From NCBI GenBank assembly GCA_019454665.1, contig JACFNW010000172.1:244-5539 (forward strand): 5,296 nucleotides of DNA, written 5' to 3'. Each line of letters begins with the position of its first letter. Within the stretch, counting starts at the first letter, position 1. Positions 1 to 5,296 of this stretch are shown one piece after another. Made by a program: the position numbers and the translations under genes. Source of the DNA: Fimbriimonadaceae bacterium (GTDB taxonomy: Bacteria > Armatimonadota > Fimbriimonadia > Fimbriimonadales > Fimbriimonadaceae). A model generated the notes under the pieces. The model did not search any database, had not been told where the DNA came from, and saw only the letters and a program-made list of their open reading frames with translations.

Positions 1-2468
1 TCAAGAATCCGGGTTCGGGCCTGTACACACAGGCGCTAGGCACCTTCTTCTCGTCCGATTCGCAGTACCTGTATGGCAACGGGTTCGCGCCCAACTACTT
101 GGGTAAGTTCCGCATCTCCGATGGTGTGCGGGTGGCTTCGTACGACGTGGGTGGATTGGGCTGGCCGGTGGGCCCCCCCGGGGCGGAGTCGGCCGACGGC
201 CGGCGGTTGGTCTCCTCGGATGGGCGCGGGACGATGGCCCTCGACACCTGGACGTACTCGCCCCTCTTCATCGCCCCGATGGCGCGCACCCTGAAGTGGT
301 CCAACGCAGGAGACCTGCTCTTCACTTCCCACACTGGAGGTCTGACTCAAATCCGCGACGGATGGACCGGTGCGGTCAAGCAGGAGTTCGTCGGCCACTG
401 GGGGGTCGGCATCCCGGTGGTGGCGGCGTTCGCCGAAGAGGAGTCCGTGGTGCTGTCGGGCTCCCACCGGCTGCTCAAGTCGTACCGAAACGCTCCGCAT
501 GCCGCCGAGGTCCTCACCACTCACGCCCATGCCCAGTTCATCGGTCCGGTCCCGGTCGCCTTCTCGGCCGACGGGGCGCGACTCATGACGGGAGTCGGCT
601 CGCCCAGCGGTCCCGGACAGGGCGTGAGCATCTGGGACGCCGAGACCGGCGAGTCCCTTGGTCGGGTCCCCGGCGCGGGCAACCCCGTGGCCCTCGCGTT
701 CTCGGCCGATGGACAGGAGGCGATTGTGGTGACGTCGAGCCGAATCGAGGTTTGGAACATCGCGTCGGCGTCGCTCGTTCGTTTGATGCCCACCGAGGGT
801 CCCGTGGCATCGGCCGCCATCCACCCGGCATCGGGGCGCATCGCCGTTCACGTGGTGGATTCCGTGACGTTCGTCTACGATGTAGGGACGCTCGACCTGA
901 TCGGAACGGTGCCGATCCAAACCACACCCTCGTTCTCCGAAGACGGAGCGGTCATCGTCGGCGGCTGGCAGTCGTTGATCCGCACCTTCGATGCTCGCCA
1001 CCCCCGCTTGGTGATGATCAGCGAGGTGTCCACCTTCGTGTCGGGCATCGGGGCGGTCACGCCGAACCAGATCGCGCTCTCGCGTGACCGAACGACGCTG
1101 GCGTTCACCGTCGGGACCAGGCTCTTCTTGCGAAACGTCGCCTCGGGCGACACCCGCGTGATCACCGGATTCTGGGTGGATGTGCGCGCGATGGCGTTCT
1201 CGGCCGATGGCGAGACGATCCTGTGCAGCGACCGCTCGAACCGGCTCCAGGTCTTTTCTGTGGACAGCGGCGAGCGTCTGCGTTACTGGGACGAGGAACT
1301 GCTCACGATGGCTCCGGCGATCCAAGTCTCGCCCTTGGGCGACCGAGTCGCGATCACCCGTACCGATGCGACACTGATGGTCATATCGACCGAGCCCAGA
1401 ACGGTGATGCCCGCCCCCCAGCCCGACTCGTACGTCGTGCAGGAAGACGGCATCCTGAACTCCTCGGCGGACGAAGGCGTTTTGGCCAACGACCTCCCCG
1501 AGGGAATGACCGCATCCCTGCACACGGGTCCGACGCGCGGCACATTGGAGTTCCAACCCGATGGGTCCTTCGTGTACCAACCGCACGCCGACGCGAATGG
1601 CGAGGACTCGTTCACCTACATCGCCCATGTGGGCGACGCGTCGAGCGACCCCGTGCTGGTTCGACTGACCGTCGAACCCGTGAACGACCCGCCCACGGTG
1701 GATGCAGGACCGGATGTCGCTCTGGAAGCGACGGCGACCTCGACCCCGGTCGTGCTGGTGGCGCAGACGTTCGACGCGGATGGCGACTCTCTGACGTATG
1801 CTTGGAAGGTCGAGGGGAACCCTGTCGGGTCTGGCCAGACGCTGAGCCACGGGTTCGGCGTCGGCACCTACCGCGTGACGGTCGAGGTCTCGGACGGCAA
1901 CGGAGGGTCGGCGACCGATGAAGTCGTCGTAGCGATTCGCGACACGACGGCGCCCGCCCTTCACGGGGTGCCCGAGACCATCGTCGTCTCGGCGACGTCG
2001 GCGGGTGGCGCCGTGGTGAGCTATCCGACGCCGATCGCGACGGACCTGGCCGATCCCGACGTCGAGGTCGTTGTGTCGCACGTCCCCGGAACCCTGTTCC
2101 CGCTGGGCGAAACCGTCGTCCAGGTCGCGGCGACCGATGCGAGCGGCAACCGGGCGCACGCGTCGTTCCTGGTCAAGGTCACCGTGGAGTTCGGAGGCTT
2201 CCTGCCGCCCATCCAAGCGGGCAAGACGCACAAGGCGGGCAGCACGATTCCCGTGAAGTTCCGCCTGGCCGGATCGAGCGCCGGCATCGGCCACCTTCCC
2301 GCGGTGCTGTACGTGGACGGGGCAGCGATCGGATCGTTCGGCTACGACCCGGCGACCGACACCTACCACGCCAATTGGAACACGCGTGGCTATGCCGCCG
2401 GACCTCGCAGGGTCGAAGTGGATCTCGGCGACGGGGCGCTCCATTCGGTGATCGTGGTTCTGCGGTGA
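1..2468 (+). CDS. Secreted WD40-repeat / Ig-like multidomain protein with C-terminal PxKF-like domain (5' partial)
   Basis: The frame is open from the left edge (first full codon at 3) to TGA at 2466-2468, giving 821 visible residues. A TTG at 99 lies inside the first visible repeat, so I treat the gene as 5'-truncated by the window; any signal peptide is not visible. Residues about 1-470 form degenerate WD40/beta-propeller repeats: blades begin FSADG, FSEDG or similar and end in strands such as VSIWDAETGESLG and IEVWNIAS. Then come a cadherin-like Ig domain (about 471-562; EDG, GVLANDLP, GSFVYQP), a PKD/cadherin-like domain (563-646; DAGPD, FDADGDSLTYAW, SDGNGG), an HYR-like domain (647-729; DTTAP, FPLGETVV, ATDASGN) and a PxKF-like domain (730-821; GGFLPPI, then STIPVKFRL at 747-755). 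Such mosaics are usually extracellular binding or adhesion proteins. No catalytic motif or cell-wall anchor is seen. The domain types are fairly secure; the biological role is unknown. Confidence 0.88.
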   Translation, partial: KNPGSGLYTQALGTFFSSDSQYLYGNGFAPNYLGKFRISDGVRVASYDVGGLGWPVGPPGAESADGRRLVSSDGRGTMALDTWTYSPLFIAPMARTLKWSNAGDLLFTSHTGGLTQIRDGWTGAVKQEFVGHWGVGIPVVAAFAEEESVVLSGSHRLLKSYRNAPHAAEVLTTHAHAQFIGPVPVAFSADGARLMTGVGSPSGPGQGVSIWDAETGESLGRVPGAGNPVALAFSADGQEAIVVTSSRIEVWNIASASLVRLMPTEGPVASAAIHPASGRIAVHVVDSVTFVYDVGTLDLIGTVPIQTTPSFSEDGAVIVGGWQSLIRTFDARHPRLVMISEVSTFVSGIGAVTPNQIALSRDRTTLAFTVGTRLFLRNVASGDTRVITGFWVDVRAMAFSADGETILCSDRSNRLQVFSVDSGERLRYWDEELLTMAPAIQVSPLGDRVAITRTDATLMVISTEPRTVMPAPQPDSYVVQEDGILNSSADEGVLANDLPEGMTASLHTGPTRGTLEFQPDGSFVYQPHADANGEDSFTYIAHVGDASSDPVLVRLTVEPVNDPPTVDAGPDVALEATATSTPVVLVAQTFDADGDSLTYAWKVEGNPVGSGQTLSHGFGVGTYRVTVEVSDGNGGSATDEVVVAIRDTTAPALHGVPETIVVSATSAGGAVVSYPTPIATDLADPDVEVVVSHVPGTLFPLGETVVQVAATDASGNRAHASFLVKVTVEFGGFLPPIQAGKTHKAGSTIPVKFRLAGSSAGIGHLPAVLYVDGAAIGSFGYDPATDTYHANWNTRGYAAGPRRVEVDLGDGALHSVIVVLR

Positions 2469-2503
2469 CCGGCGGGTCTTGGTGGGCGGTCGGTTAGGTT
2501 GAC

Positions 2504-2537
2504 GTGGGTTCTCCTCTGCAAGCGGGGGAGAACCCAC
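2504..2537 (+). terminator. Strong hairpin after the WD40 gene, possible terminator lacking a U-tract
   Basis: GTGGGTTCTCC (2504-2514) is perfectly complementary to GGAGAACCCAC (2527-2537): an 11-bp stem with a 12-nt loop that could close further with G-U pairs. It starts 35 nt after the stop codon of the WD40 gene. The following bases (TTGCCGCCG) are not T-rich, and neither is the other strand, so it is not a canonical Rho-independent terminator. It may instead protect the 3' end of the mRNA or act with Rho. Confidence 0.45.
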
Positions 2538-2592
2538 TTGCCGCCGCCCTTGTTGATGCGACTTCTGCTCGCAGAGCCGGGTGCAAAGGTCC

Positions 2593-2622
2593 TTGACCCC
2601 GGCAGCCTTCATCTCCCATAAT
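2593..2622 (+). promoter_or_regulatory. Sigma70-type promoter of the tRNA-His gene
   Basis: TTGACC (2593-2598) matches the -35 consensus at 5 of 6 positions. CATAAT (2617-2622) matches the -10 consensus at 5 of 6. The spacer is 18 nt. Transcription would start near 2629-2631, giving a 5' leader of only a few bases before the tRNA at 2637. The site lies downstream of the hairpin that follows the WD40 gene, so the tRNA is probably an independent unit. Confidence 0.72.
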
Positions 2623-2636
2623 GGAGCCCGCTACGC

Positions 2637-2713
2637 GGCGGGTGTAGCTCAGGGGTTAGAGCGCCTCACTGTGGCTGAGGAGGCCGTGGGTTCGATTCCC
2701 ATCATCCGCCCCA
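2637..2713 (+). tRNA. tRNA-His, anticodon GTG, CCA encoded
   Basis: The full cloverleaf can be drawn by hand. The acceptor stem pairs 2638-2644 with 2703-2709 (one G-U). The D stem is GCTC/GAGC (2647-2650/2659-2662). The anticodon stem is CCTCA/TGAGG (2664-2668/2676-2680), with a seven-base loop CTGTGGC that places GTG at 2671-2673. The variable loop has 5 nt. The T stem is 2686-2690/2698-2702 around TTCGATT. An extra G at 2637 (G-1) faces C73 at 2710, the identity element of bacterial histidine tRNA. CCA follows at 2711-2713. The length of 77 nt is normal. The gene is a single unit with its own promoter and converges on the phosphatase gene. Confidence 0.97.
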
Positions 2714-2730
2714 TCTTCCGTTCGCCCAAC

Positions 2731-4551
2731 TCAGCGACCGGGCAACCGAACCGCGTGCCCCGTGGCGTTGCGCGGCGGCGGGAAGCCGAGCGCGGCGCAG
2801 ACCGTCGGCATCACATCCACGAACCGCATCGGACCCAGCGACGCCCCTTTGGGGAACGCCGGACCGTGGGCGTAGAGGATCGCGTGGGTGTCGCGCCGCT
2901 CGCCCCAGTAGATGTTCGCCCCCGAACCGCGTGGCAGGATCGGCTCGACCAGCCCTTCGCCAAAGCCCGCCAAGGCGTCGTAGCCGTCGGCCAAGTCGAA
3001 GTACAGGTCGCCGCCGTCGCCGCCCAAACCCAGATGGGTGTGCACTTTCGGGTCCCAGACGCGTTCGACCACGCGAATCCCGCGCACCGGATCGGCCGCG
3101 TTCAACAGCGCCCGCCGAGCCTCGGCCACCACGAACGGCTTGTCCTCGGGCGCGACGATCCCGCCGAGCCGGTCGGTCGTGTTCACCACCACCATGTTCC
3201 CGCTCCAGGGCGGCACCATTGCGCGCGTGCGAGCCAGATACACCGAGCCGTCGGCACTTCGTGCGACCAAGCCCGCCGCTTCCAGAGCGTGGTTGGCGCG
3301 GAAGTTCCAGTGCACCGGGGCCATTCCGTGGTCCGAAACCAGCACCAAGTTCGTCTGGGCGTCGGCCAACTTCAGCAGGTCGCCGACCCACAAGTCGTGC
3401 ATCGCGAAGACCCGCGCATAGACCGACCATGCCCGTGCGGCGAGCGCAGCATCGTAGCGGGGTCCCTTCGGGTCCATCATGCCCACCCAAACGCCGGCGC
3501 TGTCCGTGATGTACGAGTAGTGCATCATCACGTCCGGCTTCCATCGGTGCCAGGCGTAGCGCGACGTCCGGCGCAGGTGCTCCAAGTCGAATCGCAGGAC
3601 TTCGAGCAGCCGGTCCTCGGCCGTACCGGGGCCTTCCTTCATCAGGGTCGTGCCGAACGAGCCTCCTTCGTAGAGGCCCCAGGGGAAATCGTGGAAGCCA
3701 CGGGCTGCCTTGCGGTAGGCCTCGAGTTCCGCGCCTTGCTCGGTGCTGCCGAAGTCGGCGGCGGCACGCACGTAGAGCAGCATCTTGCCGCTCGCGGGGT
3801 CGAGCGAGAACAGGCGGACGTGCGTGTCGCCCTGCCTGTCGCCGCTCGCCACGCGGATCGGTCCCGCCCAGCCCTGCGCCTCGCCGTTGGCGCCCTTCGG
3901 CCTGACCAGCACTTGCTTGTCGCCACTTGGCCGGGCCACGTGCAAGCGAACCGCATCGAAGCCGACGGTCGGGTCGGCGGGGTCGTCGAAGGCCTCCACC
4001 TTGAACCGCGCATCGGCGAACGCGAACGCACCCGGCTCGGTGACCACACGCGAAGGCGCGATCCCCGACTCGAAGCCGCTGAACCCGACGAAGCGGTCCT
4101 TCTTGCCCAGCGCCGCGAGTTCGTCCGTCCAGCGTTTGGGCGGGTACTGGTGGGTCGCGGAGAGCACGACCACCCTCTTGCCCGCCTTCGCCGCCGAGAT
4201 GTAGAACGGCTCGGCCCGGATGAGGTTGGCGTCGAATGCGCGCCGACTCTCGAGGATCGTGTGCTCCGCCTTCGGCAGCACGGGGTTCGCACCGCCGACG
4301 ATGCCATGCTCGGTGGGCCAAGCGCCGGTCCACAGCGAGGCGTGGCACACGGGCGTCTTGGTCGGGAACACGGGGACGGTGTGCTGGGCGACCGTGCCGC
4401 CCGCCGCCCATCGCGCCAGGTTCGGCATGTGGCCTTCGGCCAGCAATCGGTCCACGGCCCAATCGGCGGCACCATCCCACGAGACGACGATCAGGCGCTG
4501 TTCGAGGGCGGGCGGTGAAGCGAGGACAAGAGCGGCGAGCCAGGCGAGCAC
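2731..4551 (-). CDS. Exported alkaline phosphatase family protein (type I phosphodiesterase/nucleotide pyrophosphatase-like)
   Basis: With the GTG start at 4551 the product has 606 residues and begins with a short hydrophobic stretch (MLAWLAALVLASPPA) resembling a signal peptide. Alkaline-phosphatase-superfamily motifs follow in order: VVSWDG (Asp26, metal), FPTKTPVCHAS (Thr66, predicted nucleophile), TGAWPTEHGIVG, TDSAGVW (Asp350, metal), SDHGM (Asp407 and His408, metals), DTHAILYAHGP (His556, metal), and the C-terminal DVMPTVCAALG signature. Members hydrolyse phosphomono- or diesters with two zinc ions outside the cytoplasm; the substrate here is unknown. A beta-rich insertion at about residues 160-290 could affect specificity. 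The histidine normally four residues after the Asp350 equivalent is Val354. The start is uncertain: the frame is open to 4705 without an ATG, and TTG 4656 would give 641 residues but bury the hydrophobic stretch. An AGGAG (4557-4553) lies only 1 nt before the GTG. The gene stands alone and is convergent with tRNA-His. Confidence 0.9.
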   Translation of the reverse strand: MLAWLAALVLASPPALEQRLIVVSWDGAADWAVDRLLAEGHMPNLARWAAGGTVAQHTVPVFPTKTPVCHASLWTGAWPTEHGIVGGANPVLPKAEHTILESRRAFDANLIRAEPFYISAAKAGKRVVVLSATHQYPPKRWTDELAALGKKDRFVGFSGFESGIAPSRVVTEPGAFAFADARFKVEAFDDPADPTVGFDAVRLHVARPSGDKQVLVRPKGANGEAQGWAGPIRVASGDRQGDTHVRLFSLDPASGKMLLYVRAAADFGSTEQGAELEAYRKAARGFHDFPWGLYEGGSFGTTLMKEGPGTAEDRLLEVLRFDLEHLRRTSRYAWHRWKPDVMMHYSYITDSAGVWVGMMDPKGPRYDAALAARAWSVYARVFAMHDLWVGDLLKLADAQTNLVLVSDHGMAPVHWNFRANHALEAAGLVARSADGSVYLARTRAMVPPWSGNMVVVNTTDRLGGIVAPEDKPFVVAEARRALLNAADPVRGIRVVERVWDPKVHTHLGLGGDGGDLYFDLADGYDALAGFGEGLVEPILPRGSGANIYWGERRDTHAILYAHGPAFPKGASLGPMRFVDVMPTVCAALGFPPPRNATGHAVRLPGR

Positions 4552-4670
4552 GCTCCTATTGTGCCGCGCCGGCCAGTTCTCAATAAGCGCAATCAACCCG
4601 TCGTCAGGCAGAGTCACATCAGGAGAGCGGAGCGATTCGAGGCGTCTGGTGGCCAACGCCAGATCACCGG

Positions 4671-4721
4671 ACCACGGTGCCCGCGGCTTGAGTCCGTTGT
4701 CTCAGCAACGGAAACCGTGGT
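4671..4721. repeat. Nested inverted repeats (possible operator or RNA structure)
   Basis: The outer arms are ACCACGGT (4671-4678) and ACCGTGGT (4714-4721), an exact 8-bp match. Inside, TCCGTTG (4693-4699) pairs exactly with CAACGGA (4706-4712) around a 6-nt loop. Another palindrome, CCGCGG (4681-4686), lies between the left arms. The structure covers a weak promoter-like pair on the plus strand: TTGTCT (4697-4702), an 18-nt spacer, and TACGCT (4721-4726). It could be a repressor site, a cruciform or an RNA fold. The pairing is directly visible; the function is inference. Confidence 0.5.
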
Positions 4722-4854
4722 ACGCTGGTGCGCGTAGATTCCCTTGGGTGGCTTGCAACGAGGCGTCGTGCGGTACTTCGTGATAATCAGGCTTGTGTTC
4801 CGATTGTCTTGCTGGCAACGTTCGCGGGCCGCTTCGGTTTTGTGAGTCCGTTGC

Positions 4855-4860
4855 AGAGGA
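4855..4860 (+). promoter_or_regulatory. Ribosome-binding site of the 76-residue gene
   Basis: AGAGGA lies 8 nt before the ATG at 4869, a near-ideal Shine-Dalgarno position, and decides the start. Another ATG at 4863 is followed at once by TAG, so it cannot be the start of the gene. It does create a one-codon upstream frame between the site and the real start. The sequence just before the site, CCGTTGC, can pair with GCAACG at 4815-4820 or, as CCGTTG, with CAACGG at 4706-4711. Confidence 0.6.
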
Positions 4861-4868
4861 TTATGTAG

Positions 4869-5099
4869 ATGAGCGATCGGTCCGTCTTTTTTGCCGAAGG
4901 AGCCCTCGTGTTCGCGTGCCCCGACTTTGCGAGGATCGACTTCATTGGGACGGGGCCTCTGAAACGGGGCAACCAGCCACCGGAGGAACAGGCTCTGGCA
5001 ACGTGCTACCTTTCGATCAGGCACCTGGAAGCGCTGAACGAAGCCATCGCCGATCAATTGCACCGTGTGCGGTCGGAGGGCCAAGAGGCGGAGCCGTGA
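4869..5099 (+). CDS. Small acidic protein of unknown function (76 aa), possibly DUF3467-like
   Basis: The frame starts with ATG behind a well-spaced AGAGGA and ends with TGA at 5097-5099. About 74% of its third codon positions are G or C, above the regional average, which supports coding. The product is acidic (about 12 Asp/Glu against 7 Lys/Arg) and likely cytosolic, with no signal peptide or membrane segment. The first half alternates hydrophobic residues (ALVFACPDFARIDFIGTGP) as in beta strands. The second half has SIRHLEALNEAIADQLHR, which looks helical. The order, an acidic-hydrophobic xxDF strand followed by S/P-x-H-hydrophobic and a helix with paired Leu and Ala, recalls small DUF3467 proteins, but the likeness is weak and judged by eye. 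The next frame overlaps it by 4 nt, so it is probably the first gene of an operon. Function unknown. Confidence 0.68.
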   Translation: MSDRSVFFAEGALVFACPDFARIDFIGTGPLKRGNQPPEEQALATCYLSIRHLEALNEAIADQLHRVRSEGQEAEP

Positions 5100-5296
5100 G
5101 CCGGACGATGTCGCATCCCCCCTACGGACAGTTCGGGAAGCACTGTCACCATCGGCAGACAACTCAGGTCTATCTGTCGCCCGGCACGATCCAAGTATCG
5201 GGAATTGGAGACGTGTGCAGGTACGCCAGGGGCATCGCTGCCACTCCGCCGATAGGATCATTGGATTCCTCTGGCGATCGGATCTGTGTACTTGAG
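5096..5296 (+). CDS. Start of an unrecognised gene, translationally coupled (3' partial)
   Basis: GTG at 5096 overlaps the preceding TGA (GTGA), and the frame stays open for 67 codons to the right edge. AAGAGG (5083-5088) lies 7 nt before the GTG, which supports this start. An ATG at 5108 is an alternative. About 66% of third positions are G or C, somewhat above the local base composition, so the coding signal is modest. The visible residues include GKHCHHRQTTQ, a Cys/His cluster near residues 16-19, then VYLSPGTIQVSGIGDVC and RYARGIAATPP. I do not recognise the family. The overlap suggests co-expression with the upstream 76-residue protein. A frame on another register (5065-5295) also spans this stretch and cannot be fully excluded. 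Confidence 0.45.
   Translation, partial: MSRTMSHPPYGQFGKHCHHRQTTQVYLSPGTIQVSGIGDVCRYARGIAATPPIGSLDSSGDRICVLE

Larger units (their letters stand above)
4552..4868. other. Divergent intergenic region, 317 bp, repeat-rich
   Basis: This region separates the phosphatase (leftward) from the small-gene pair (rightward). I see no convincing gene. It holds nested inverted repeats (4671-4721), an 11-bp direct repeat (4689-4699 and 4843-4853), and four copies of GCAACG or its complement (4705, 4755, 4815, 4849 reversed). A TGAT-A-ATCA near-palindrome lies at 4781-4789, containing GATAAT, a possible -10 box without a clear -35. A 215-codon open frame on the minus strand crosses the region but has no recognisable features and lies antisense to the better-supported small gene. 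The region probably contains the promoters for both directions and some regulatory structure. Confidence 0.6.

Noticed and set aside
173..179. Run of seven C as a possible frameshift error
   Set aside because: The reading frame and repeat pattern continue normally on both sides.
36..2612. 858-codon open frame on the minus strand, antisense to the WD40-type gene
   Set aside because: The product is a low-complexity Arg/Gly/His-rich string without domains. Long antisense frames are common in GC-rich genes, and the plus strand has clear domain order.
2690..2713. tRNA-His 3' end as a phage or island attachment site
   Set aside because: No second copy of the tRNA 3' sequence and no integrase is visible; downstream lies an ordinary convergent gene.
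2702..4480. 592-codon minus-strand frame overlapping the phosphatase in another register
   Set aside because: Arg/Gly-rich shadow that enters the tRNA; the phosphatase register holds all the conserved motifs.
2581..4518. 645-codon plus-strand frame opposite the phosphatase
   Set aside because: It runs through the tRNA gene and is antisense to a protein with clear active-site motifs.
4753..4787. TTGCAA ... GATAAT as a promoter for the 76-residue gene
   Set aside because: The spacing is 23 nt, too long for a sigma70 promoter; only the GATAAT half is noted as a possible -10.
4614..5261. 215-codon minus-strand frame across the intergenic region and small genes
   Set aside because: No recognisable domain or start signal seen; it is antisense to the 76-residue gene, which has a ribosome-binding site and GC-rich third positions. 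Not fully excluded.

Overview
The window is GC-rich bacterial chromosome, about two-thirds G+C by my partial counts and nearer 58% over the last 500-600 bases. The genes carry Shine-Dalgarno-like sites and strongly GC-biased third codon positions, and the tRNA encodes its own CCA. Secreted mosaic proteins with a C-terminal PxKF-type domain and short signal peptides starting at non-ATG codons would fit a phylum such as Armatimonadota. That is an impression only; nothing here fixes the taxonomy.

Layout, left to right. (1) Positions 1-2468, plus strand: the 3' part of a large, probably secreted protein, with WD40/beta-propeller-like repeats followed by cadherin-like, PKD-like, HYR-like and PxKF-like domains. 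Its start lies outside the window. (2) 2469-2636: an intergenic stretch with an 11-bp perfect hairpin and a strong sigma70-type promoter. (3) 2637-2713: a complete tRNA-His (anticodon GTG) with the extra G-1 and C73 typical of that tRNA. (4) 2731-4551, minus strand, convergent with the tRNA: an exported alkaline-phosphatase-superfamily protein of the phosphodiesterase/nucleotide pyrophosphatase type. Most metal ligands and the threonine nucleophile are visible, but one expected zinc histidine appears to be valine. (5) 4552-4868: a divergent intergenic region rich in inverted repeats and GCAACG/CGTTGC motifs. (6) 4869-5099, plus strand: a 76-residue acidic protein with a good ribosome-binding site, overlapping by 4 nt (7) a second reading frame that starts with GTG at 5096 and runs off the end.

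The units look largely independent: a surface/secreted protein, a tRNA transcribed from its own promoter, a monocistronic exported hydrolase, and the start of a small translationally coupled operon of unknown function. The parts least explained by known families are the right-hand intergenic region and that two-gene unit. No mobile element, CRISPR array, integrase or phage gene is visible.
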